A stretch of DNA of 64,000 bases, taken from positions 345,611 to 409,610 of the forward strand of contig JADGAN010000001.1 in the NCBI GenBank assembly GCA_015231955.1, in the 5' to 3' direction. Below the pieces are notes generated by a model. The model was not told the DNA's origin. It saw nothing but the letters and a program-made list of their open reading frames with translations, and made no database searches. The translations under genes and the position numbers were made by a program. Shown here piece by piece: positions 8,581 to 15,822 of the stretch (position 1 is the stretch's first letter; the number at the start of each line of letters is the position of its first letter). The stretch is from Oligoflexia bacterium (GTDB taxonomy: Bacteria; Bdellovibrionota; Bacteriovoracia; Bacteriovoracales; Bacteriovoracaceae).

Positions 8581-9657
8581 TTAAAGCATTCTTAAGAAAA
8601 GCTGCTTGATCTTTTCTCTTGGTAGTAGATCTCTCCAATTAGGGCCTAGAGCATTATGCAGAGGCTTTTCCATGAGTAAGGTAATATCCACCATTTTTTC
8701 TAGAAGTGAATCTGTGATTTGATATTGCGGTGGACTGAGTTTGTTGATTTCAATATGATTTTTTTGCAGCATCAATTGAAACTCTTTAACATAATGAGGA
8801 TAATAATCTTCAAGATAGTTGAATACAATACAATTAGCTTCTCCATGGTGAATCTTGAAGGCGTAGCTAATTCCATAGGAAAGAGCATGGCAAATTCCTA
8901 CTTCAGAATAAACTATGGATTGTCCCCCAAGATAGGAAGCAACCATTAAATCGGCATTGTTGAATGTATTTAGAAAGCTTTGCTGACACAATGATAAAGC
9001 TTTTTCTGCAAAGGCCTTACTGAATTCATTTAAAAAAGTGCCACAAAGGGCCTCAACACTGTGAATGTAACAATCCATTCCAGTATAAAAAGCTTGCTTT
9101 AAGGGAACTGTTTCAAGCAGGTTGGGATCAAGAATGATTTGATTAAAAATTGAATAGTCGCTGTTGATTCCTTGTTTTTTTTGGGGACTAATCAGAACTG
9201 CAGTTCTAGAGACTTCAGCGCCTGTTCCTGAGAGTGATGGAATGCCTATTTTATAGATAGGCCTGGTTTTGACGAGATCCCATCCTTGGTAGTTTTCAGC
9301 TTTCCCCTCATTAGTCAATAAAACCGAAACAGCTTTGGCCATATCCATGGTTGAGCCTCCACCAATGGCAACAATAGCAGCGGGAGATGTTGCACGTTGA
9401 TTTTTTATCGATTGAACAATAGAATCCACATCATTTGTCAGAGGTTCACGAGAGGTATTGACAAAAAAAGTTAAATCAGTCTCAGGGGAAAAGTTAAAAA
9501 AAGGTAGTGGACTTGATTTAAAAAAATGATCAATGATAAAAACAATTACTCCCTTGTCTTCTCTGAGTGGAATAAGAGTTGCGTCTAGTTGAGAGAATGA
9601 GCCTTTGCCAAAAATAACATTGGGAACGGATTTAAAATTTTTATAGGATGTCATCAT
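8581..9657 (-). CDS. kdnB: KdnB-like iron-containing alcohol dehydrogenase (terminal ulosonate oxidase)
   Basis: 358 residues of the iron-containing alcohol dehydrogenase family. The cofactor loop is GGGSTMDMAKA (residues 99-109). Metal ligands are Asp195 and His199 in GMDCYIH, His257 in GICHALSYG, and a His of HHGEAN at 270-271. The regions NYQGWDLVK, SGTGAEVSRTAVL and GTFLNEFSKAFAEKAL closely resemble my memory of Shewanella KdnB, which oxidises the C8 alcohol of Kdo to an aldehyde. The substrate here is probably the free ulosonate left after dephosphorylation. It follows a DegT aminotransferase by four bases, matching the KdnA/KdnB pairing. Two ATG codons in tandem open the gene (9657 and 9654). 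Confidence 0.82.
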   Translation of the reverse strand: MMTSYKNFKSVPNVIFGKGSFSQLDATLIPLREDKGVIVFIIDHFFKSSPLPFFNFSPETDLTFFVNTSREPLTNDVDSIVQSIKNQRATSPAAIVAIGGGSTMDMAKAVSVLLTNEGKAENYQGWDLVKTRPIYKIGIPSLSGTGAEVSRTAVLISPQKKQGINSDYSIFNQIILDPNLLETVPLKQAFYTGMDCYIHSVEALCGTFLNEFSKAFAEKALSLCQQSFLNTFNNADLMVASYLGGQSIVYSEVGICHALSYGISYAFKIHHGEANCIVFNYLEDYYPHYVKEFQLMLQKNHIEINKLSPPQYQITDSLLEKMVDITLLMEKPLHNALGPNWRDLLPREKIKQLFLRML

Positions 9658-9661
9658 TCAT

Positions 9662-10855
9662 TTATCCTCTAAGTTTTTGTAAGGATTTTTTTAAACAATC
9701 GATTAGATATTGAAGATCTTCACTGCTCATATCTGTAGAGAAAGGAAAGGAGATCATATTGTTGAAAAAATCCTCTGTATTGGGGCAAAAATCTTTTTCA
9801 GAATAACCATTGTTTTTAAATAGTTCATAACGGTAGAGTGGGTAATACTGCACGGCACATTTGATGCCAAACTGAGAATAAAGTTGCTCAATTAAACTAT
9901 CTCGATTTTTATTATACTTTCCTCCATTGTATTTTGCTGGAAGTAGGTGATGAGCAGATAGACAGTTCGAAGGAATTTTTTGAAATTGTAACTCAGGAAA
10001 ATCAGCAAGTTCTTTGACGATCACTTCAGTATTTCTTCTTCTGATCGCATTAATTTGTTCAATCCGTTTTAGCAGCAGAATGCCTGCAAAAGCTTGAATT
10101 TCTCCTAATCCAAAATTGTGTGGATATTCTCCAGGGATGGCCTCGACAATATTAGACATTGCGGGTTTCCAGTATTGCTCTTGATCTATAAAAGGGCGAG
10201 CACCAATTTTTCGAAGGCCGAGAATTTTTTCACAATACTTGTCATTATTTGTAACTAACATTCCCCCCTCTCCAAGTGTGGTAATATTTTTTTGTCCATG
10301 AAAACTGAAGCAACCAAAATCGCCAAAAGTTCCAACTTTCTTCCCTTTGTATTCAGCACCAGGGGATTGAGCGCAATCTTCGATAACGATCAGATTTTTT
10401 TCAGTTGCAATATCTAGTACCTCATCCATAGCGATAGGGAGACCATAAAGATGAACAGGAACGATGACTTTCGACCTGGGTGACAATTTGTTCTTTAAGG
10501 ATTGCAAATCCATGACAAATGTTTCTGGATGGATATCTACAAAGACAATTTTTGCCTTCTTTCTTAAAAAAGGTAATGCAGAAGCTGTGAAGGTATGAGC
10601 TGGAACAAGGATTTCATCATTTGGGCCGATATTGGATATCATAGCAGCAATTTCAAGAGCCGCGGTGCAGCTACTTAAGCCAAATGCAAATTTAATGTTT
10701 AGATAGTCAGCAAAATTTTTTTCAAACTCTTTAAGATAAGGGCCCATCGTTAACGCTGTTGCTGACCTTATTGCTTTTGAAAGTTGATCAACTTCTACAT
10801 CAGTCAAACGTGTTTGTATATTAGGAAAGTCTAGTTTTAATTGAGTAGAAAGCAT
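9662..10855 (-). CDS. DegT/DnrJ/EryC1/StrS sugar aminotransferase (KdnA-type role)
   Basis: 397 residues from the ATG at 10855, chosen because GGAG lies nine bases upstream; an ATG five codons earlier (10870) has no visible ribosome site. This is a complete fold-type I PLP aminotransferase: substrate loop AHTFTASALP, IEDCAQSPGAEY, and the Schiff-base lysine at Lys189 in FHGQKNITTLGEGG. Family members transfer an amino group from glutamate or glutamine to a keto or aldehyde sugar. Next to the KdnB-like oxidase, the likely acceptor is the terminal aldehyde of an ulosonic acid, as KdnA does for Kdo. The sequence is DegT-general rather than clearly KdnA, so the assignment rests on the neighbour. 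Confidence 0.82.
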   Translation of the reverse strand: MLSTQLKLDFPNIQTRLTDVEVDQLSKAIRSATALTMGPYLKEFEKNFADYLNIKFAFGLSSCTAALEIAAMISNIGPNDEILVPAHTFTASALPFLRKKAKIVFVDIHPETFVMDLQSLKNKLSPRSKVIVPVHLYGLPIAMDEVLDIATEKNLIVIEDCAQSPGAEYKGKKVGTFGDFGCFSFHGQKNITTLGEGGMLVTNNDKYCEKILGLRKIGARPFIDQEQYWKPAMSNIVEAIPGEYPHNFGLGEIQAFAGILLLKRIEQINAIRRRNTEVIVKELADFPELQFQKIPSNCLSAHHLLPAKYNGGKYNKNRDSLIEQLYSQFGIKCAVQYYPLYRYELFKNNGYSEKDFCPNTEDFFNNMISFPFSTDMSSEDLQYLIDCLKKSLQKLRG

Positions 10856-10895
10856 ATAGATTATCTCCATCTGTTCATGTTAAAGGTGTCTGGCT

Positions 10896-11900
10896 TTAAA
10901 GCGCATAGAAACTTTTTGAGCATTGCTGGCAGGATTGTAGGGAGTAGTTCTTTGAGAGAGAATTTTCTCTAATGAGATTTAATTGAGCATTGTTATTAAA
11001 AATATCTTCCAATTTATCGCGATAAACATTCCCCAAAACAAGATCGTAACCATACCAGGTGCAACATGGAAGAATATCCCCATTGGCCCTGATAATCAGT
11101 TTTTTAAAAACTTCACTACAAGAAAAATCTTGAACTTGCTTTGCTCCAAGAGGAATAAAATCATCGGTTTCGGTATGAAATTTTTGAAAAGATTGAAATT
11201 CGATAAAGTCCACAAAACTAGAAAATTTACTTATAAAGTCGTTAATTTGTGTTTGATTATAGCGAGAGACGACAAATGATGCTCTGATAATCGGATAGAG
11301 GCCACCATTAAGAGCATTACGAATTTTGTTGAAGTTTTTAATGTTGAGCAAAACCTTGTCAAAAAAACTTTCTCCTCGGATTTTTTCATAGGTACTTGCT
11401 TCTGCTGCATCAATTGAAAAGAGAACGTGAGACACTCCTGCTTGAATTATTTTTTCAGCAACGGACTCATTCATCAATGTTCCATTGGTGGTCAAAAAGA
11501 TCTCCATAATATCTGCTTCGCGGCATTTTTTTATGCGAACATCAATATCCTTCAGGAGTAGAGGCTCATCATTAGAATGCATTGAAATAGCAGGAAGAGA
11601 GTGACTTTTTGCTTGTGCAAGGATGGAATCAAGAAGGTCAATTGGCATGACAGATTTTTGCAGATGTTTTTTTTTGTATCCGGTGTGTTTATCAGAGTGA
11701 ATACAGGTAATGCATTTTAGATTGCATAGGAATGATTGCTCAAGCATGAGGTACATAGGGAACGTGACTTGACTTAATATTTCTTCAAGCGGTGATTCCC
11801 AATGTTTTCGATAATCGAGATACCTTTTCCCAAATTTTTCATATTGGAACTCTTGAAATCGTTTTAAATTTTTTTCAGAGACCACTACTCGATTTAACAT
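10896..11900 (-). CDS. Radical SAM/SPASM protein, first gene of the ulosonate operon
   Basis: 334 residues from the ATG at 11900, which follows AGGT. A longer reading from 11948 would start inside a good promoter, so I reject it. The cluster motif CNLKCITC places ligands at Cys59, Cys63 and Cys66. The C-terminus has SPASM-type cysteines (DFSCSEV, DILPCCTW, SCQQCSKS). Radical SAM/SPASM enzymes of this kind carry out dehydrogenations and other hydrogen-abstraction chemistry, sometimes on sugars. It leads the operon containing the aminotransferase, KdnB-like and NeuA/NeuB-like genes, so it may modify the same sugar, but no substrate can be named. Confidence 0.82.
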   Translation of the reverse strand: MLNRVVVSEKNLKRFQEFQYEKFGKRYLDYRKHWESPLEEILSQVTFPMYLMLEQSFLCNLKCITCIHSDKHTGYKKKHLQKSVMPIDLLDSILAQAKSHSLPAISMHSNDEPLLLKDIDVRIKKCREADIMEIFLTTNGTLMNESVAEKIIQAGVSHVLFSIDAAEASTYEKIRGESFFDKVLLNIKNFNKIRNALNGGLYPIIRASFVVSRYNQTQINDFISKFSSFVDFIEFQSFQKFHTETDDFIPLGAKQVQDFSCSEVFKKLIIRANGDILPCCTWYGYDLVLGNVYRDKLEDIFNNNAQLNLIRENSLSKNYSLQSCQQCSKSFYAL

Positions 11901-11936
11901 AGATGACCTATTTGGAGATGATGCTTGAATTAAAAC

Positions 11937-11964
11937 ATAATATAACATTTTATTGTTAAATCAA
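11937..11964 (-). promoter_or_regulatory. Sigma70-like promoter for the ulosonate operon
   Basis: Read on the minus strand: -35 TTGATT (11959-11964), a 16-base spacer, and -10 TATTAT (11937-11942). The predicted start of transcription lies just downstream, and the ATG at 11900 follows with an AGGT ribosome site. The placement excludes the upstream in-frame ATG at 11948. Confidence 0.5.
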
Positions 11965-12081
11965 GGATAAAGTTTGGCGTTGAAAATTTGAAAAATTATT
12001 ATCATTTACATACCAATGGTGAATGGTTGGTTTTTATAGAAAAAGGAAACTGCTCCTGTGTCAATCTTTCTGTGCAAGCAA

Positions 12082-12101
12082 TTGAAAAAGAATATTTTCA
12101 A
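12082..12101. repeat. Inverted repeat, possible operator
   Basis: TTGAAAA and TTTTCAA arms of seven bases flank a six-base AT-rich centre. It lies between the two divergent promoter candidates, so it could bind a regulator. In AT-rich DNA such repeats also arise by chance, and no T-run makes it a terminator. Confidence 0.25.
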
Positions 12102-12135
12102 CAGTGATTTGATCTTGTCATCAAGGAGAAGTAGA

Positions 12136-12165
12136 TTGATACTCACTGATAAGTTGTCCTATATG
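12136..12165 (+). promoter_or_regulatory. Weak sigma70-like promoter for the LIC12162 gene
   Basis: -35 TTGATA (12136-12141), an 18-base spacer and a poor -10 TATATG (12160-12165). It lies about 60 bases before the ATG at 12227. The -10 lacks the consensus last base, so confidence is low. Confidence 0.3.
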
Positions 12166-12226
12166 TACCACTGTTTTTGGATATGCTTACGGTGACTAAG
12201 TTTTTCGATAAGAATCGGGTCTGTAT

Positions 12227-14002
12227 ATGTTTCTAATTAAAACTGCATTGACAAGATATTGGCAGGAACAAGAAGAGGATCCTCTGTTTTTGGGGCAATG
12301 GTGTTTGAATTTTGAGAACCGAGAGCATGCTTTGCTATCCAAAAAACATGCCATATTGGACTACCATTGGGATGATAAAAAAAAATTAGAAAGAGATTAC
12401 TGTTATTTAAATAAATTAACACAAAAGGTGCTAGAGCAGCTTAGAGATAATTTGAATTCAATGAAAGGGAATCAGTATCCAGTTCGGCATTATGAGATTA
12501 TTTTTGGATTTTGGCTGAGGATGTATTTAAGCGTTATTTTCGATAGATATGCTTGCCTAATGCTTGCATCACAAAGATATAAAATAAGTGGTACTCTGAT
12601 TTCCACATATAGAGAAGATGAGTTTATTGCAGATAATATCTATTATCTTTTTGATCAATATCCCAGTGATGAATACAATCATTACTTATATTCAAAGATT
12701 ATTTCGATGACCGATATCCTTCCTTATCAAGTTAGCAATGAACAAAAGAAGATTGATATTGCTCAAGTTAAAAATAGTTTTGCTAAAAGAGCTGGATTCA
12801 GAAGTAATGCATTGTTTTGGAAATTTTTAATAAAAAAGTATCTTAGATTTTTGCATAAAAAAAATCGCGTGTTTTTATCTTCTTTATTAAAAGATACTAA
12901 GGAAGAGAATGATTTCTTGCTAAAGATGAAGGAACGCCCTTTTTTTTTTGGATTTCCAAGCAAGGGATTTTTGCACTTTCAGTATGACTCCTCCTTAAGA
13001 AAAAAGTTAATATTTGATCTTGGAGAGGGAGATTTTGAAAAATTGCTTAACAAATTGCTTCCAATGCAATTGCCGATTAATTACCTCGAAGGATACGATA
13101 AAACTGGAGTGTTATGCAGGGAAGTTTATCCTGAAAATATTAAAGTTTTTGTTGCATCATCTGCTATTTATTCTAATGAGTATTTTGCCAGATTTGTTGC
13201 AGACAAGGTTTGTGATGGAGCAAAGTTAATTTGCTCTCAGTACGGAGGAGGGTACGGTGTTTTAAAGTATACAGCTTTTCAAGACTATGAATTGTCGATT
13301 TGTGATCATTACTTTAGCTGGGGGTGGTGTGGCCAAGAGAAAGATAGACACAAGATTATTCCAAATCCCTCCATCTTGATCAACAAAGAGAAAATTACGC
13401 CGCAAGTTAATGGATATATATTGTCTGCTCTTTTTGAACAGCCAAGGTATTCCTATGAAATTCTTTCTTTTCCTATTTCTGCAAGTGGAGGAAAAAGATC
13501 TTTTCGGCTGTTAAGTGATTTTTTATCACTATTGCCAGCAAGCATTAGGAATAGGATGCTCATTCGACCTCCGTTATACAATTTTGGACAAAATCAGCGA
13601 GGGATGCTTCAAGAGCAATTTCCAGATATTGCTCTTTGTGAAAATAAAAAAAGCTTTAGAGAGCGATTGAGTGAAAGCTGTCTTTTTATAGGAACATATA
13701 ATTCGACTGCCTTTCTCGAGACTTTAGGGATGAATTATCCTACGTTGGTTTTTTTTAATACTAAAGAGTGGGAATTGTCGGAAGAGGCCATTCCATATTT
13801 TGATCTCCTAACAGATGCAGGCATTTTATATGCCGATCCCATGGAGATTGCTCAAGAACTTTCTCGTATTATAGAAGATGTTTCTCTGTGGTGGAATCAT
13901 GAGAAAAGACAAGTCGCAGTTGCAGCTTTTATTGAAAAATTTGCAAAGAATGACGAAAAATGGAAGGATACTTGGGTAAAGGCCATTAGTGCAATAGGAT
14001 GA
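12227..14002 (+). CDS. LIC12162-family putative sugar transferase
   Basis: 591 residues. The N-terminal pattern FLIKTAL followed by LFLGQWC, and the C-terminal region with GTYNSTAFLET and YFDLLTDAGI, match what I remember of the LIC12162 family. This is a Leptospira-named group of putative transferases found in surface polysaccharide clusters. It has no transmembrane segments and is predicted to be cytoplasmic. Its place opposite the ulosonate operon makes transfer of the ulosonic acid from CMP an attractive but unproven role. The ribosome site is weak; the start is kept because the family motif begins there. A GT-C membrane protein follows 29 bases downstream. Confidence 0.72.
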   Translation: MFLIKTALTRYWQEQEEDPLFLGQWCLNFENREHALLSKKHAILDYHWDDKKKLERDYCYLNKLTQKVLEQLRDNLNSMKGNQYPVRHYEIIFGFWLRMYLSVIFDRYACLMLASQRYKISGTLISTYREDEFIADNIYYLFDQYPSDEYNHYLYSKIISMTDILPYQVSNEQKKIDIAQVKNSFAKRAGFRSNALFWKFLIKKYLRFLHKKNRVFLSSLLKDTKEENDFLLKMKERPFFFGFPSKGFLHFQYDSSLRKKLIFDLGEGDFEKLLNKLLPMQLPINYLEGYDKTGVLCREVYPENIKVFVASSAIYSNEYFARFVADKVCDGAKLICSQYGGGYGVLKYTAFQDYELSICDHYFSWGWCGQEKDRHKIIPNPSILINKEKITPQVNGYILSALFEQPRYSYEILSFPISASGGKRSFRLLSDFLSLLPASIRNRMLIRPPLYNFGQNQRGMLQEQFPDIALCENKKSFRERLSESCLFIGTYNSTAFLETLGMNYPTLVFFNTKEWELSEEAIPYFDLLTDAGILYADPMEIAQELSRIIEDVSLWWNHEKRQVAVAAFIEKFAKNDEKWKDTWVKAISAIG

Positions 14003-14031
14003 CATTGTTTTCTATATGAAAGAGGGAGCGG

Positions 14032-15822
14032 ATGTATATCGCAGGAATTCATTTTTTAAGAATCATTGGGGCCATGATTATATTTCTAGTGACATTAGTT
14101 TATGTGGAATTTTTTTTAGGGCCATTTTTTATTAATTATTATTGGCTAAAAGAAAAGATAAATAAAATTTCTTCTAGTGGAGAATCATTGCTATTTACTC
14201 AGGTTTTCTTTGACAATATGTTCTTCAAATTTAAATTTTTTTTAATTGCTGTGGTCGTACTGAGTGTGGTGATGCTACTTTTGAGAAGTAAAATTAAGCA
14301 TTATTTTTCTCGCGTATACCGAGATTTTATAGATATAAATAATTTTTTTTATAGCATAATCAAAAAATCTATAGCTAAAGACAGCATGGCTTATCGCTGT
14401 ACTTTTGGGATCGTACTTATTTTTTCATGCGCAATCAGGTTGTACTACTTAAATGCACCTCTTCGCTATGATGAAGCTTTTACTTATAATAATTATGCAA
14501 GTAAGTCTCTTTTGATAGCTTTGTCCAATTATTCGGCCCCAAACAATCATCTTTTCCATACCTTGCTTGCGCACATTTCAACATCGCTATTGGGTGATGG
14601 GGAGTGGGCCATAAGACTACCAGCATTTTTTGCTGGAATCTTACTCTTGATTTCTGTCTATACCTTTTTCCGAATGATTCATGGAAAGTATTTGGCAGTA
14701 GTTACACTTGGGCTGATTGGACATAACTCCTATTTTATAGAATACTCAACAAGCGCTAGAGGCTATGTTTTTGTTGGACTTTTCTTTTTTTGCATAATGA
14801 TTTTTGTTGAGCTGTTACGTAAACGGCAAAATGAATTTCTATGGTTTATGATTGCTGTTTTTGCGGCCCTTGGACTTTATGCAATTCCAACGATGGTCTA
14901 CTGTCTTGGGGTTGTGATTGCTTGGGCGATTATACCTTTGGCATTGGAAAGGCCACGAGATTGGAAAAAAATTACGCATTTTTCAGGAAAATTAGCAACC
15001 TATTTGGTTTTAGGTGGAGTTATTACAATTGTTTTGTATGCACCAATTTTTGTAACAGGATTTGGAAGTTACTCATCAAAAATATTACTAGAAAAACTTC
15101 CCATAGACATTGTCATACGGGATTTACCCCAAGCAATCTCTGCTATCGGATTGTTGTGGACTAGGGCAATGCCTGATTGGGCGCGTCTAGTTTGCTCCAT
15201 CTTAGTTGCACTTGGGGTATTCGTGGGCAATAAATCGTTAAAGAACAATTTCTTGCTTTTTTGCTCAATCCTTCTTCCATCCCTGGTTATCATTTTAGTG
15301 CAAAGAAAAATTCCATTTACAAGGAATTGGTTTTTTTTGTTTCCAGTTTTTGCTGGATTCATCTCCATGGGGATCATGTTGTTTTTAGAACGATTGAAAG
15401 AAAAAAAGGGGTATGATTTTTTCATCATTGCCGTTGTTCTAATGGTTTTTATTCCATGGATGATCTTCGAATGGAAGCAAAGAAGTATTCTATCATTATC
15501 TGAAGATAAAACGTTACTTGCTGCAAAGGAGGTCAGTCTTTATTTACGACCATTGCTCTCGTCCGAAGATAGAGTTATGGCAAAATGCCCTGCCGATGCA
15601 CCACTGGAGTATTATTTTGGAAGGTATAATATCCCAAAGAAAGGGTTGATTGTTCCAAAAGCAACTCCTCGCAATATCTATTTAGTACAAAGAAAGGAAC
15701 AATCTATAGAGGCGATATTTATTGCTAATCAGGAAAAAGGATTACTACCAGGAGAAAGTCTAAGAGCGATTTATGAAGCTAAGGATGCAATTGTTTACAA
15801 GGTGGTGAACGAAAACCTATGA
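14032..15822 (+). CDS. GT-C family membrane glycosyltransferase (ArnT/GT39-like)
   Basis: 596 residues with about 10-12 membrane helices and a soluble C-terminal part. After the second long helix block, LRYDEAFTYNNY gives the acidic motif in the first outside loop that is typical of GT-C enzymes (GT39/ArnT type). Such proteins move a sugar from a polyprenyl-phosphate donor to an acceptor on the periplasmic face. A strong ribosome site (GAGGGAG) precedes the ATG. Its last 44 bases overlap, tail to tail, the 3' end of the GT-C-like gene on the other strand. The sugar is unknown. The first ~130 residues, two helices plus a basic stretch, are an extra N-terminal extension. Confidence 0.72.
   Translation: MYIAGIHFLRIIGAMIIFLVTLVYVEFFLGPFFINYYWLKEKINKISSSGESLLFTQVFFDNMFFKFKFFLIAVVVLSVVMLLLRSKIKHYFSRVYRDFIDINNFFYSIIKKSIAKDSMAYRCTFGIVLIFSCAIRLYYLNAPLRYDEAFTYNNYASKSLLIALSNYSAPNNHLFHTLLAHISTSLLGDGEWAIRLPAFFAGILLLISVYTFFRMIHGKYLAVVTLGLIGHNSYFIEYSTSARGYVFVGLFFFCIMIFVELLRKRQNEFLWFMIAVFAALGLYAIPTMVYCLGVVIAWAIIPLALERPRDWKKITHFSGKLATYLVLGGVITIVLYAPIFVTGFGSYSSKILLEKLPIDIVIRDLPQAISAIGLLWTRAMPDWARLVCSILVALGVFVGNKSLKNNFLLFCSILLPSLVIILVQRKIPFTRNWFFLFPVFAGFISMGIMLFLERLKEKKGYDFFIIAVVLMVFIPWMIFEWKQRSILSLSEDKTLLAAKEVSLYLRPLLSSEDRVMAKCPADAPLEYYFGRYNIPKKGLIVPKATPRNIYLVQRKEQSIEAIFIANQEKGLLPGESLRAIYEAKDAIVYKVVNENL

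Larger units (their letters stand above)
11901..12226. other. Divergent intergenic region
   Basis: About 325 bases without a gene separate the minus ulosonate operon from the plus LIC12162 gene. It contains a good promoter-like pair reading left (11937-11964), a weaker one reading right (12136-12165), and a 7-base inverted repeat at 12082-12101. No small open frame with a ribosome site was found. Confidence 0.6.

Noticed and set aside
15069..15428. 119-residue open frame opposite the GT-C gene
   Set aside because: Fully inside a well-supported gene; composition is that of a reverse-strand shadow.
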